DNA from: Bacillota bacterium
GTDB lineage: Bacteria; Bacillota; DTU065
Direction of reading: 5' to 3'
NCBI GenBank assembly: GCA_018435125.1
Contig: JAHDNZ010000030.1
Coordinates: forward strand, 1-52,747
DNA length: 52,747 nt
The notes beneath the pieces were generated by a model. That model searched no databases. It had not been told where the DNA came from and saw nothing but the letters and a program-made list of their open reading frames with translations. Below, in pieces: positions 19,157-29,109 of this stretch. The translations under genes and the position numbers were made by a program. Position 1 is the stretch's first letter; the number at the start of each line of letters is the position of its first letter.

Positions 19157-20380
19157 TTATGGAAACACTTCCACCTCCAATTCACAATTAATTGGGAATT
19201 CAGTATTGATAACATCTTCAGCAGCGATAGCCTTAATTTTACTGGTATTGCCCCTTTTAGTTGCGTTATCAATAGCCAATTGCAAATTTTTAACCGGCAC
19301 ATCAACTACCTTGCCATTTTCGCCCACAATCATTCCTTTTTTGCGGACTGTAATATTGAGATTAGTTAACATATTGGCGATCTCTTCAAACACTTCTTGA
19401 GAATTTAAATTACTTTTGACAACTGTCTCCGCTAAAAGGTCCCCTTTATTAAAGATCTTTTCTTTAGGAAAGTATTCGAAAAAACAAGCTAGTGGTTCTC
19501 CCAGTACAGTATTGCCCCAAGATACAATCCTAAAAACGCCTTCTTTATTACTACTTGCAAAACTAGCGAGATCCATTATACTGTTTAGATCATCAGCAGA
19601 AATTTTAAGTGCCTTAAAACCTATTTGTGTACTACGGGCACCTTTTTCATAGGCTAGAGAATCCGTTAACTCAATGGCAGAACGAATCTGTTTTTCAATC
19701 TCTTTATCAGTTCCAGAAACCACTTTATTGTAAATGATATCATCTGTTTGATAAAGAATATAACCTCCATAAAGTCGAACCAGAAATTCCTCGGTATATT
19801 GTTTTGACTTTGTAGTCTCTTCGATTCTTGCGGTCAGCCTTTGCTCTACTTCTTTTAAAACATCAACTCTTGATTCGGCAATTTCCAATTCTAATGTCTT
19901 TTGATCTAACTTTGTACTAGCATCTGTGAGCTGCTTTTTTATTAAACTATAGTCTTTATTTAATTGACTTAATTTAGAATCAGTTACTCTTAGCTCTTCG
20001 ATAGCAGCAATCCGCTGCGAATCGATATTGGCAAGTTCATCTTTAGTTTTGGCAATTAAAGATGAGAGCTCAGCTAAATCTTTTTCCTTTGTAACTAACT
20101 CTTCTTTCTGGCTAGCCAATGTAGTTTTAAGTTCTTCAAGACCAAATAAAGCTGTGCGAACTTCAACCGAAATAGCCGCTAGAAAAGTTACTGTGCCCAG
20201 TGTGATTATCATTCCTGTAATAATAGTTATTAAAATAGAGGTGTGCTTTGGTCTTAACCCAAAGAGAGTAAGCCTCTTTTTGCCAACTTTAATACCCAAT
20301 CTATCGCCTATAAAGGCCACAGTTCCTCCGGTGATTGTCAGAACTAATAGTAGAAGCACTCCGCTTAGAGATAAACCCAA
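19157..20380 (-). CDS. DUF3084-family membrane/coiled-coil protein
   Basis: 407 residues. Two N-terminal helices (about residues 5-25 and 48-70) flank the conserved GDRLGIKVGKKRLTLFGLRPKHTS, the hallmark of DUF3084, known from cyanobacteria and some Bacillota. A long coiled coil (80-190) and a beta/alpha C-terminal domain (about 200-407) follow. The start is a TTG 4 nt past the upstream permease stop, served by a GGGGG. Function unknown. Close coupling to the LPS-transport genes suggests an inner-membrane role in envelope assembly; that is inference. Confidence 0.8.
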   Translation of the reverse strand: MGLSLSGVLLLLVLTITGGTVAFIGDRLGIKVGKKRLTLFGLRPKHTSILITIITGMIITLGTVTFLAAISVEVRTALFGLEELKTTLASQKEELVTKEKDLAELSSLIAKTKDELANIDSQRIAAIEELRVTDSKLSQLNKDYSLIKKQLTDASTKLDQKTLELEIAESRVDVLKEVEQRLTARIEETTKSKQYTEEFLVRLYGGYILYQTDDIIYNKVVSGTDKEIEKQIRSAIELTDSLAYEKGARSTQIGFKALKISADDLNSIMDLASFASSNKEGVFRIVSWGNTVLGEPLACFFEYFPKEKIFNKGDLLAETVVKSNLNSQEVFEEIANMLTNLNITVRKKGMIVGENGKVVDVPVKNLQLAIDNATKRGNTSKIKAIAAEDVINTEFPINCELEVEVFP

Positions 20381-20383
20381 AAC

Positions 20384-21478
20384 TCATCGCCCCCTTTTTA
20401 TAGCCAGAAAAAGACTCCAAAAGCCAATAATAATATTTTGAGTCCAGGCTGCTAAACACGGTGGTAGGTGACCGCCTTCTCCTAGCACCGAAGATAATGT
20501 AAGCAGGAGATAGTAAATAAAAACAATAGCAATACTCAATCCAAATCCCCTTGCAGAACCCCCTCTTGGAGAAGATACTGCCAGTGCAGCTCCCAGCAAT
20601 GCAAATATCAGACTGGCAAAAGGCACAGATATCTTTTGATGATACTCAATCAGGAGTTTTTTAACTTTCTCGCCTTGTTGTTGCAGTAAATTAATCTTTC
20701 TCTTTAACTCCCTAATTCCCATTTGGTTAGGGCTTTTTTGTATCACCTTAACATCTTGAGGTTGATATTTAATAGCTACCGGCTGGATACTTTTTTGAAA
20801 TGTCATCTCTGTAGAGGAAACATCATTATGAAAAGTAGTTTTACCTTCCTCAAGGTACCAGGCCTCATCACTCCAGATCATTTTATTAGCTTGTGTTGTG
20901 CTTTCAGGTTTTCCTTCAATAAATGTAAAGTAACTAACATTAGAAAATGTGTTTGTATCAGGATCAAATTCAGATGCATAGATAAGTGTTTTTAGCTTAC
21001 CGGCTTCATAATCCTCTAAAAGCACATTGTGTTTTATCTTAGGAAGAGGTTTTTGTCTGACCATCTGGTTAAAGAGCATTTCATAACGGATAATTGCTGC
21101 CGGAGCCATAACATCGTTTACAAAAAGACCAAACAGTGTTATGCACAGCCCAAAAACAATAACAGGTCGTATAGTACGCCAAAAACCCTGGCCGCAAGCT
21201 TGAATAGCAATGAATTCACTATTTTGAGACAGCTTACCTAAAGCCAGTAGCACACCCATCAAAGTTGCCATAGGCAGTGCATAGACCAGTATTTGAGGAA
21301 ATTTCATCATAGCTAAATCTAAAGCTGTAAAAAAGGATGCTCCTACACTAACAGCTACTCGGGCTAAATAAACTAAATCTGCAGCCACAAAGATCCCGGC
21401 AAAGGCCAACACGCCAAAGATAAAGGGAAAAATCAGCTCACTTATTATATACCTATCAATAATTGAACAAAGTATCAT
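20384..21478 (-). CDS. LptF/LptG-family LPS export permease (partner adjacent to lptB)
   Basis: 364 residues with three N-terminal membrane helices, a large periplasmic beta-jellyroll region (about 120-270) and three C-terminal helices, the YjgP/YjgQ layout. [18 protein letters not shown] and [19 protein letters not shown] are typical. With LptB and its sister at 38336 it should form LptB2FG, which extracts LPS from the inner membrane. It overlaps the lptB stop by 4 nt (ATGA). Which of LptF or LptG it is cannot be told by eye. Confidence 0.92.
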   Translation of the reverse strand: MILCSIIDRYIISELIFPFIFGVLAFAGIFVAADLVYLARVAVSVGASFFTALDLAMMKFPQILVYALPMATLMGVLLALGKLSQNSEFIAIQACGQGFWRTIRPVIVFGLCITLFGLFVNDVMAPAAIIRYEMLFNQMVRQKPLPKIKHNVLLEDYEAGKLKTLIYASEFDPDTNTFSNVSYFTFIEGKPESTTQANKMIWSDEAWYLEEGKTTFHNDVSSTEMTFQKSIQPVAIKYQPQDVKVIQKSPNQMGIRELKRKINLLQQQGEKVKKLLIEYHQKISVPFASLIFALLGAALAVSSPRGGSARGFGLSIAIVFIYYLLLTLSSVLGEGGHLPPCLAAWTQNIIIGFWSLFLAIKRGR

Positions 21479-22194
21479 AAGGAAAACCGCTCCCCTAAGT
21501 AGAGGCGTTTGGCATCAGGATCAGTGGCTATATCTATTGAACTTCCTGAAACTAAAATGCGGCCTTCATGCATGATATAGGCTCGATCTGTAATTGATAG
21601 CGTTTCTCTTACATTATGATCAGTAATTAATACCCCTAACTGTTTTTCTTTTAACATGGCAATAATCTCTTGAATATCTGCTACAGCTATAGGATCTACA
21701 CCGGCAAATGGTTCATCTAAAAGAATAAAAGAAGGATCTGCCGCAAGTGCCCGTGCTATTTCAGTACGTCTTCTCTCTCCTCCTGATAGGCGAAATCCTT
21801 TGGTTTTTCTAACAATACCAAGCTTAAATTCTTCGATTAACGCATCTGCTCTGCTTTTTTGTTGCTTTAGATTAAAGCCTCTTGCTTCAAGAATAGCCAT
21901 GATGTTTTCTTCAACACTGAGTTTGCGAAATACTGAAGGCTCCTGAGGTAAATAACCGATACCATTTAAGGCTCGTTTATACATGGAAAGATGGGTGATG
22001 TCTTTTCCGTCTAAGAAGATACGTCCACTATTAACACTCTCAAGACCTACAATCATATAAAAAGTGGTGGTTTTCCCGGCGCCATTTGGCCCCAAAAGCC
22101 CAACAACCTCGCCGTTTTTAACTTCAATTGAGACATCATTTACTACCCGGCGTTGACTGTATATTTTCACAAGCTGCTTTGCTACAATGCTCAA
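21475..22194 (-). CDS. lptB: LPS export ABC transporter ATPase
   Basis: 239 residues. Walker [10 protein letters not shown], signature [16 protein letters not shown], Walker [17 protein letters not shown] and an H-loop in [11 protein letters not shown] match LptB rather than generic ABC ATPases; ERRR and FAGVDPIAV are characteristic. The start is TTG at 22194 with GGAGGTGG upstream, overlapping the preceding stop by 4 nt (TTGA). It powers LPS extraction with the two LptF/G permeases. Confidence 0.95.
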   Translation of the reverse strand: MSIVAKQLVKIYSQRRVVNDVSIEVKNGEVVGLLGPNGAGKTTTFYMIVGLESVNSGRIFLDGKDITHLSMYKRALNGIGYLPQEPSVFRKLSVEENIMAILEARGFNLKQQKSRADALIEEFKLGIVRKTKGFRLSGGERRRTEIARALAADPSFILLDEPFAGVDPIAVADIQEIIAMLKEKQLGVLITDHNVRETLSITDRAYIMHEGRILVSGSSIDIATDPDAKRLYLGERFSL

Positions 22195-23321
22195 GAAACC
22201 ACCTCCTTATTAAAAATATCAGCTATTAAAACTGCCATCATCTTTGACGCTCCAGGAGGCCCCATTCTTTCTTTGCCAACTAAACCTCTCTGGAGGCATT
22301 CTAGGGGATGGAGTGCAAGATAGTCGACTACTTTAGCTACTTGCTCATAATCAGCTTCAACTAAAAAAACCGCCTCACCTAAAAGCTTTTTTTGTTTTCT
22401 GGCAAAATAGGCGGTAAATTGAGTCCCCTCTCCTATAAAAGTCACTACGGGCTTGCCAAGCCCAGCTGCCTGTTCGTTACCGGTACCGCTAAGACCTATT
22501 ACTATTTCTGATTGGCTAATAATATCACCAAATAAATTCTGACAGAGGTAAATTTTCTTGGCACCTTTTTTAAGCACGCAAGTGGCAAATTGGCTGGTAT
22601 CTCTCTGCCAATCTACAGTAGCAATAAAACTGGCAATATCAAAATCCTTGGTTAGAGCTACCAAGTAGTGATCACGGATTTTAGTTTTTTCAACAACCTG
22701 TAAGATAGCTCTTAAATTTATGGCGGCATCCTTTCTGCTACCGGGCAGAATACCAATAGGATTAGGCAAATTCAAGGCGATCCCTTTTAAGTCAATAGCA
22801 TCCATCATAAGATTGCCCAAACATTTGGCCTTGACTCCTCTTCTTTTGAGGTCAGTTGCTGTAACTTCATCTCTTGGTAGCACTACCCTTGCTTTTTTTC
22901 TCATGATAGCCACTTCAGGGAATGAATGCGGTTTTATATAATTGGATTTGGCCGTAGGAATAAAAACTATCTCCGTCTTTAGATTTTGAGCTGTTAAAAA
23001 AAGATTGTACGTATCCCCCACACAAATAGCCAGCTGAATGCCTTTTAGGTTTCTCAAAACCTTTTTTTGATCTGCTATCTGCTTAAAAAGGCCGCTTTCT
23101 AGATCATCTCTGAGATTTTTCCAACCTAAATAGGCAAAGCCACCACTTGGAAGCAGTGGTTGAGAATGAATCTTCTCGATACCAGCTTGGTCATAGGCTA
23201 AACCCAAACCCACCAGAGGAAGTGCTAAAATCTGGTCATTGATATAGTCTTTGAGTTTTTTAGCCAGCACCGCAGCTAGTGCATCTTCTCCATGTCCATT
23301 GCTGATAATCAGCACTGCCAC
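22191..23321 (-). CDS. Lipid-A-disaccharide synthase-related protein (TIGR03492-like)
   Basis: 376 residues from the GTG at 23321, chosen because GGAGGGG lies 5 nt upstream; the frame is open to 23339. It has an LpxB-like GT-B fold: N-terminal [19 protein letters not shown], an internal [10 protein letters not shown] loop and a nucleotide-binding stretch [20 protein letters not shown]. The SNGHGED motif marks a family known in cyanobacteria, of unproven function. Its place between msbA and lptB suggests it modifies lipid A or its precursor. Substrate unknown. Confidence 0.82.
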   Translation of the reverse strand: MAVLIISNGHGEDALAAVLAKKLKDYINDQILALPLVGLGLAYDQAGIEKIHSQPLLPSGGFAYLGWKNLRDDLESGLFKQIADQKKVLRNLKGIQLAICVGDTYNLFLTAQNLKTEIVFIPTAKSNYIKPHSFPEVAIMRKKARVVLPRDEVTATDLKRRGVKAKCLGNLMMDAIDLKGIALNLPNPIGILPGSRKDAAINLRAILQVVEKTKIRDHYLVALTKDFDIASFIATVDWQRDTSQFATCVLKKGAKKIYLCQNLFGDIISQSEIVIGLSGTGNEQAAGLGKPVVTFIGEGTQFTAYFARKQKKLLGEAVFLVEADYEQVAKVVDYLALHPLECLQRGLVGKERMGPPGASKMMAVLIADIFNKEVVS

Positions 23322-23380
23322 AGCTTCCCCTCCTAACAAATTCTCTTTATTTAACTAATAGACCTTTGGCAATTATTGGC

Positions 23381-25153
23381 TTATTCATCTTCATTGTTAG
23401 CTAGACTCTGATAAAGCCTGTAGTATATACCACCTGTTTGTAGCAATTGGTTATGGGTACCCATCTCCGCTAAACGCCCATCTTTTAAGACGATAATTTT
23501 ATCGGCATTTTTTATCGTTGACAGTCTATGGGCTATTACCAGAGATGTCGTTCCCTTTTGCAAGCTTTCAAAAGCCTCCTGTACAACTCTTTCGCTTTCA
23601 AGATCGAGAGCTGAGGTAGCTTCATCAAGAATCAAGAGCTTTGGTTTTCTAATAATAGCTCTAGCTAAAGCAATTCTCTGCCGCTGCCCGCCTGAAAGAT
23701 TAACTCCTTCCTCGCCGATGGGAGTAAAATATCCCAGGGGTAGTTTTTCTATAAATTCATGAGCATTGGCTTTTTGAGCCGCCCAAATAACATCTTCCAA
23801 TGAAACTCCCTCTTTAGAAGAGTCGTTCTTTCCATAGGCAATGCTATCAAAAATAGTGCCTGAGAATAAAAAGGTCTCTTGTGGGACTAAACCAATTTGA
23901 CGTCTTAAAGATCTCAAAGTTACATGCCTTAAATCCTGGCTGTCAATGAAAACTGCACCTTCTTGGGGATTATAAAAACGCATGATTAAATTAGCTATAG
24001 TAGTTTTACCTGAACCACTAGGTCCAACAATAGCAACTACTTCTCCCGGATTAATTACAAAAGAGACATTACTTAGAATGACTTCTTTTTCGTAGGAAAA
24101 GCTGACGTTTTTAAACTCGATTTGGCCTTTTGTGATCTCTAATTCTTGTTTTTCTCCCAAAGCCTCAGTTTCTTGCTTTTCATCCATCAGTTCAAAGACC
24201 CGTTCAGCCGAAGCAAGTGCCTGTTGAAAAACTCCAAAAAGCCTTGAGAGTGAAGTGATTGGACTTACGGACATACCTAAATAGCCTATAAAAGTTACTA
24301 GCGTCCCTGCTGTAAGTCGGCCAGCTATTACCTCTTTACTGCCATACCAAATAACAGTTAAAATGCCGGTTATACTTGTAATTTCTATTACTGGCAGTAC
24401 CAAAGCCATAACTCTAGCTGCTTTGACATTTACATCAAATGCCTGCTGATTGCTGTTTTGAAGGTTTTCATATTCTTTGGTTTCAGCATTATAGGCTTTA
24501 ATAATCCTTATTCCGGACAAAACCTCCTGTAGCAAAGCTGAGATATCTGCCAGCCGTGCTTGAATCTGTTTAGCTAAACCCCTAATTTTTTTACCTAGGT
24601 AAAAAACGATAAAACTGATTAAAGGCAGTACTAAAAATGAGATCAATGCCAAATACGGATGCAAGTAAAAGGTAATAACTACGATACCGATTCCTGTCAC
24701 AATTTGATTGATAAATTCCCCTAACCCTTGTCCCACTGCGCTTTGTACCATATTAATATCATTGGTTGCACGTGAGATAACCTCACCTCGTCTTGCTTTG
24801 TGATGATATTCCAATGGTAAATATAAAAGATGCTGGAAAAGATCACGTCTTAAATCTTTTACAACCCCACTGCCAACATAAGAGAGACAAAAGTGTTGGG
24901 TGTAATTTAAAATACCGCGTAAAACATAAAGACCTATTGCCAAAAGTGCTAAATGATTTAACTCTGCTAACCCTGTCGTAGCACCGATGCTACCAAGAAC
25001 CTTATCTATTAAACCCTTCCCTAAAAGCACAGGTAGATACAAAGCTGTTAAAGCCAGAGCTATTAAAGACAATATTCCCAGGACTGCATAGCCAAAATAG
25101 GGACCCAAATATTTTAAAAGGCGTCGGGATACCTTTTTTTTATCTTTAGTCAC
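23381..25153 (-). CDS. msbA: MsbA-type lipid A flippase (ABC exporter)
   Basis: 590 residues: a six-helix transmembrane domain (about 15-310) and a nucleotide-binding domain with Walker A GPSGSGKTT, Q-loop region GLVPQETFLF, signature LSGGQRQRIALARA and Walker B LLILDEATSALD. It is a homodimer-type half-transporter. Position among lpx and lpt genes supports lipid A flipping across the inner membrane over a drug exporter. The GTG start at 25153 overlaps the preceding gene by 8 nt. Confidence 0.88.
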   Translation of the reverse strand: MTKDKKKVSRRLLKYLGPYFGYAVLGILSLIALALTALYLPVLLGKGLIDKVLGSIGATTGLAELNHLALLAIGLYVLRGILNYTQHFCLSYVGSGVVKDLRRDLFQHLLYLPLEYHHKARRGEVISRATNDINMVQSAVGQGLGEFINQIVTGIGIVVITFYLHPYLALISFLVLPLISFIVFYLGKKIRGLAKQIQARLADISALLQEVLSGIRIIKAYNAETKEYENLQNSNQQAFDVNVKAARVMALVLPVIEITSITGILTVIWYGSKEVIAGRLTAGTLVTFIGYLGMSVSPITSLSRLFGVFQQALASAERVFELMDEKQETEALGEKQELEITKGQIEFKNVSFSYEKEVILSNVSFVINPGEVVAIVGPSGSGKTTIANLIMRFYNPQEGAVFIDSQDLRHVTLRSLRRQIGLVPQETFLFSGTIFDSIAYGKNDSSKEGVSLEDVIWAAQKANAHEFIEKLPLGYFTPIGEEGVNLSGGQRQRIALARAIIRKPKLLILDEATSALDLESERVVQEAFESLQKGTTSLVIAHRLSTIKNADKIIVLKDGRLAEMGTHNQLLQTGGIYYRLYQSLANNEDE

Positions 25154-26315
25154 CCCCCCACCTCCTTACTAAAGTCTGGGCGATAATCTCAGCTGCATTG
25201 CTTTTGGGGTATAATTCCTTAAGTTTGAGAGAGATTTCCTGGAGTTTTTCTTTATCCTGGTAGATTAAAAAAGCAGCCTCAGCTACTTGAGTAACATCCA
25301 AAAAGCCTCTTAGCTCAGGGACAACCTCTTGATTGGCAAGCATATTTGGTAAAGCCGTAGCAGTTATTGATGCAGCTTTTTTCCAGATCAACTTTTCTTT
25401 AAAAACTGCACCTACATATGGAATGCTACCAAGTAGTCCGACAAGTCCTTGCAGCGGAATATCTCTGGCAATATTTAGAGGTAAGATAACAAGCATGGGG
25501 AGTCCATAAAAAGCCATTTCGGCTGTATTAGTTCCTGGTATTGTTAACGCTAACGCCGAGGTTTCCATTATCTCATACTGTTTATTGTAAAAAAAAGGCA
25601 CCTTAACACCTGCTGAAGTTTCAATTATACCTTCTGCTATAATACTGCCGGTCACCCCTTCAAGCAATGGATGAGGTTTTTTTAAAGCCATTTGAAGCAT
25701 TTCTTTTTCAATAAAAGGAGACAGACTAATGACAAATTCCAGCTTGGAATTAATTTTTGTCATTTTCTCTGCTACACCTAAAAAGAATGGCAGCAGACTC
25801 TTAAAATGACTGCGGCTCCCGGGGAAGAGTGCTATTTGAAGAGGATTTTTAGTTAGGTTGCGCTGATAGAGGTTGGAAAGCATTAAATCGCCAACAATTT
25901 GGATTTTATTTTCACTAACTCTTTTTTGTACTTCTTCTTTTACTTTTTGATTAGGGACAAAAACCAGATCTAGGTTTTCATTGGCTCTTTTGGTACTGTA
26001 AACTGCCACTGGAAAATTCAAAAGCCAGCCCAACCTTTGAGCATGCATGATATCCCCACCTAAAAATAAAACACAGCCTGATTTCTCTCTGGGTATTTTA
26101 ATCAATCCCAAGGCCAAATGCCAGTATTTTTCAGGAGGATAAACCTGTCTGATGCCTTCTTGCTGCAATAAGAAAGAAGTCTCCTGCCCGGAGGCAAACG
26201 TACAGGGGGTCACCACTACATCAACCTTGACCCCAAGTTTATAGAGGGCCAAAGCTACAGGCTTGACCCAGGCAAAAGTTTCTCCAGGACTATTGGTTGT
26301 TATCACTACCTGCAC
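25146..26315 (-). CDS. LpxB-like glycosyltransferase paralogue
   Basis: 389 residues from the GTG at 26315, supported by GGAGGTGG 6 nt upstream; the frame is open to 26360. GT-B fold with NSPGETFAWVKPVALAL aligning to the LpxB N-terminus, ALFPGSRSHFKSLLPF matching the LpxB 'LLPGSR' loop, and a C-terminal donor-binding region TIPGTNTAEMAFYGLPMLVIL. It overlaps lpxB by 26 nt and so is co-translated with it. Likely a third LpxB-family enzyme acting on lipid A or another envelope glycolipid. The acceptor is unknown. Confidence 0.75.
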   Translation of the reverse strand: MQVVITTNSPGETFAWVKPVALALYKLGVKVDVVVTPCTFASGQETSFLLQQEGIRQVYPPEKYWHLALGLIKIPREKSGCVLFLGGDIMHAQRLGWLLNFPVAVYSTKRANENLDLVFVPNQKVKEEVQKRVSENKIQIVGDLMLSNLYQRNLTKNPLQIALFPGSRSHFKSLLPFFLGVAEKMTKINSKLEFVISLSPFIEKEMLQMALKKPHPLLEGVTGSIIAEGIIETSAGVKVPFFYNKQYEIMETSALALTIPGTNTAEMAFYGLPMLVILPLNIARDIPLQGLVGLLGSIPYVGAVFKEKLIWKKAASITATALPNMLANQEVVPELRGFLDVTQVAEAAFLIYQDKEKLQEISLKLKELYPKSNAAEIIAQTLVRRWGGD

Positions 26316-27441
26316 TGCTGGCCACCTCCACAATGATTTTTGCCGTATTGGCATAAGCATCTTTGGAACCGAGCTTGGAACGAACTTGCCTTAGCTTTGC
26401 TTGGATCTGTTTATCAGGCTGAGGTCGTGCCAAAAGAAGTGCTAAATTAGTTACCATATTGTCAACCGTAAAATTACTGTGAATTAATTCTACAACTACT
26501 CTTTCATTTAAGATAATATTTGGCAAAGCATAGTATTTTGCCTTGAAAAGTAGCTTGAATAATATAGTTGTTAGTTTAGAGAGCTTATAAACAGATACCA
26601 TTGGACGTGCTAAAAGAGCAGCCTCCAAAGTTACAGTCCCACAGGTGCAAAGACAGGCAGTTGAAGCGGCTATAGCTTGATGCGTCTTTTGTTCAATTAT
26701 CCCTAGATCTAAATCCATTTCTGTGATGATCTTGGCGACTGTTTCCTTTTGGATTGAAGCTGCTAAAGCTAAAATAACCTGAAGATCAGGATCTGCATTT
26801 TTTAATGTTTTAGCTGCTTCTAGCATCAACTTTAAATGAGTTTTTATTTCCTGGTTTCTAGAACCCGGTAAAAGTGTCAAGACCGGTTTATTAACATCGA
26901 GATTCAGCTCTTGACAAGCAATCTCTCGTGGGATCTCAGTGGGAATTTCTTCTAAAAGTGGGTGCCCAACCATCTCAATATTGGCACCGGCAGCTTGGTA
27001 AACATCCAAATCCATAGGCATAATTGCAGCAACTTTAACTACTGTTTGGGCCACTTTTTTAGCTCTCTTTCGACCCCAAGCCCAAGCTGAGGGGGGAATA
27101 AAATAAATACAGGCAATCCCTAAACTGTGAGCAATTTTGGCCAGATGAATATTAAAACCAGGGAAATCGATTAGTACCAAACAATCCGGACGTCTAGCTA
27201 TAAGTATATTTTTAAGACGCTTTAACCAGTTTCTATAAAAATTTAAAAGCTTAAGCGCTTCTGTAAAGCCCACAACACTTAATTGGGTTGGGTCAAAGAT
27301 AATCTCTAAACCTTCACTCGCCATAAGAGACCCACCCCAGCCATAAAAGGAGGTCTCTGGAGATTGCTTCTTAATAGCTTTAATAAGACTGGCTCCATAG
27401 TAATCTCCGGAAGCTTCTCCGGAAATTATCATTATCTGCAT
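26290..27441 (-). CDS. lpxB: Lipid-A-disaccharide synthase
   Basis: 383 residues. IISGEASGDYYGASLIKAIK, VLIDFPGFNIHLAK, FIPPSAWAWGRKRAKK, VGHPLLEEI and TLLPGSRNQEIKTHLKL are the standard LpxB motifs. It joins UDP-2,3-diacylglucosamine to 2,3-diacylglucosamine-1-phosphate to form the beta-1,6 disaccharide at the inner membrane. It follows lpxI, which makes its substrate, by 27 nt. Confidence 0.96.
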   Translation of the reverse strand: MQIMIISGEASGDYYGASLIKAIKKQSPETSFYGWGGSLMASEGLEIIFDPTQLSVVGFTEALKLLNFYRNWLKRLKNILIARRPDCLVLIDFPGFNIHLAKIAHSLGIACIYFIPPSAWAWGRKRAKKVAQTVVKVAAIMPMDLDVYQAAGANIEMVGHPLLEEIPTEIPREIACQELNLDVNKPVLTLLPGSRNQEIKTHLKLMLEAAKTLKNADPDLQVILALAASIQKETVAKIITEMDLDLGIIEQKTHQAIAASTACLCTCGTVTLEAALLARPMVSVYKLSKLTTILFKLLFKAKYYALPNIILNERVVVELIHSNFTVDNMVTNLALLLARPQPDKQIQAKLRQVRSKLGSKDAYANTAKIIVEVASSAGSDNNQ

Positions 27442-27468
27442 CTTCTACCCTCCCCAATAAATCAAATA

Positions 27469-28269
27469 CTATTTTTCATAACCATAAATAGCTAAGCCAT
27501 TGTCATTTGCTAACTTAAAGGCTTCCTCTTTTTCCAGCAGAAAAGCCTTGCCAGCTTCTACAGCCAAAACCCTTATATTAGCAGCTATAGCATTTTTAAT
27601 TGTCTCAGCACCAAGCGCTGGTACATCAACACGCCAATCCTGATCTGTGCGACTGACTTTAATTGCTACAGCGCCTTCTTTAGCTAGTTGACCTCCCCTT
27701 AAGATAGTCGCATTTGTTCCATCGATGGCTTCAACCGCAAAAATTGTCTTCCTTTTGACAACAACAGTTTGTCCGATATCGGCATCAGCAACCATCTTAG
27801 CAATTTCATAGCCAAAGGAAATATCATCTAGTTCCTCTTTAGAGGGCTTTCCTATAATAGCACCCTTCATAACTACATAATCTTCTAGGTACTTTGCCTG
27901 GGAAGCAACCTGGATACCATTTTCTTCAAAACATTCGATCAGTGCCTTAAAAAGGACATCGTTTTGGAAATTTGAAATACGGACTAGAATGCTTTGCCAG
28001 ACCAAATCTGGTCGAAACTGTAGTAAATCGATTTTCGAGAACCGTCCGGCCAGGACTATTTCTTTAATACCTTCTGACTTAATATAGCTTATTAACCTTT
28101 CTAATTCCCCTAGTGCAAAAACTTTTACTTGGATATCCTTGGGAATAGAATTTTCATTTTCTAAAGAGTTTAACATCATAATCGGTTCAAACCCTTTATC
28201 CCTCATACCCCTTGCGATTAAGATAGGCATTATGCCTCCTCCAGCAATTATGCCAGTTTTAATCCTCAT
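27469..28269 (-). CDS. lpxI: UDP-2,3-diacylglucosamine pyrophosphatase, LpxI type
   Basis: 266 residues from the ATG at 28269, which has AAGGAGA upstream and starts the family's GIIAGGGIMPILIARGM; the frame is open to 28338. DUF1009/LpxI signature segments include EIVLAGRFSKIDLL, MKGAIIGKPSKEELDDI and a C-terminal VPALGAETI. It hydrolyses UDP-2,3-diacylglucosamine to 2,3-diacylglucosamine-1-phosphate, replacing LpxH. The ATG overlaps the lpxA stop by 11 nt. Confidence 0.94.
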   Translation of the reverse strand: MRIKTGIIAGGGIMPILIARGMRDKGFEPIMMLNSLENENSIPKDIQVKVFALGELERLISYIKSEGIKEIVLAGRFSKIDLLQFRPDLVWQSILVRISNFQNDVLFKALIECFEENGIQVASQAKYLEDYVVMKGAIIGKPSKEELDDISFGYEIAKMVADADIGQTVVVKRKTIFAVEAIDGTNATILRGGQLAKEGAVAIKVSRTDQDWRVDVPALGAETIKNAIAANIRVLAVEAGKAFLLEKEEAFKLANDNGLAIYGYEK

Positions 28270-29095
28270 TATCTTCTCCTTCTTCCTCTTTGCGTGCCGA
28301 ACAGATACCTCGTCCCACTTCACGTAAAAACCTAACAAAATGGTCTATTTCAGGATAACCTTTCAAGGTTTGTTCAATTTCACTAATCGCCTGAGAGACA
28401 TTATTGTTCTTACGATATAGTAGCTTATAAGCTTTTTTAATCTCAGCTCTAACCTCCGGAGTAAGGCCACCCCTTCTTAAGCCAACAAAGTTTACACCAG
28501 CTACTTTGGCTGGTGCACCATCAACCAATAAATAAGGCGGTACATTTTTGGTAACCTTAGAAACTCCACCAATCATGGCCATAGTACCTATACGGCAAAA
28601 CTGATGGATTCCGGACATACCTCCGATGACTACCCGATCTTCAACAATTACATGACCTGCAAGACCTGCCCCATGTGAAAGAATAACATTATTTCCTACC
28701 TGACAGTCATGAGCAATATGAGCAAATGCCATAATTAAAGTATCCTTACCTACAGTTGTATAGCCATTACCTGTAACTGTTCCTCTTTCAATAGAGGCCA
28801 TCTCTCTTATCTGTGTATTTTCTCCTATAATAACCAGTGTCTTTTCCCCTTTATATTTTAAATCCTGTGGTTGCATACCAATAATAACTCCACCATTTAA
28901 GTGGCAATTGTTACCTATTTGGCTGCCAGAGTGTATGGTGCACCTTTCACCAAGATAAACATTGTCCCCGAGCTTAACCTCAGATTCTACGATACAAAAA
29001 GGACCGATCTCTACATTTACACCTAAATTGGCTTTGGGATCAATTATTGCAGTAGGATGAATCTTTACCACTTTTACTTTGGCCCCCTCCGACAT
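28259..29095 (-). CDS. lpxA: UDP-N-acetylglucosamine acyltransferase
   Basis: 278 residues of left-handed beta-helix hexapeptide repeats beginning IHPTAIIDPKANLGVNVEIG. The catalytic histidine lies in MAFAHIAHDCQVGNN. The C-terminal helical part has GLRRGGLTPEVRAEIKKAYK. First step of lipid A synthesis. The start at 29095 has only a weak AAAGAG; a GTG at 29071 after a GGAGGGGG is possible, nearer the usual MKIHPTA start. Confidence 0.95.
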   Translation of the reverse strand: MSEGAKVKVVKIHPTAIIDPKANLGVNVEIGPFCIVESEVKLGDNVYLGERCTIHSGSQIGNNCHLNGGVIIGMQPQDLKYKGEKTLVIIGENTQIREMASIERGTVTGNGYTTVGKDTLIMAFAHIAHDCQVGNNVILSHGAGLAGHVIVEDRVVIGGMSGIHQFCRIGTMAMIGGVSKVTKNVPPYLLVDGAPAKVAGVNFVGLRRGGLTPEVRAEIKKAYKLLYRKNNNVSQAISEIEQTLKGYPEIDHFVRFLREVGRGICSARKEEEGEDNED

Positions 29096-29109
29096 ATCTC
29101 TTTATTATA

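Noticed and set aside
20028-20441. 137-residue plus-strand frame opposite the DUF3084 gene
   Set aside because: Antisense to two well-supported genes; no family resemblance.
23381-25153. Multidrug ABC exporter instead of MsbA
   Set aside because: Motifs cannot separate the two, but overlap with lpxB-like genes and adjacency to lptB strongly favour the lipid A flippase.
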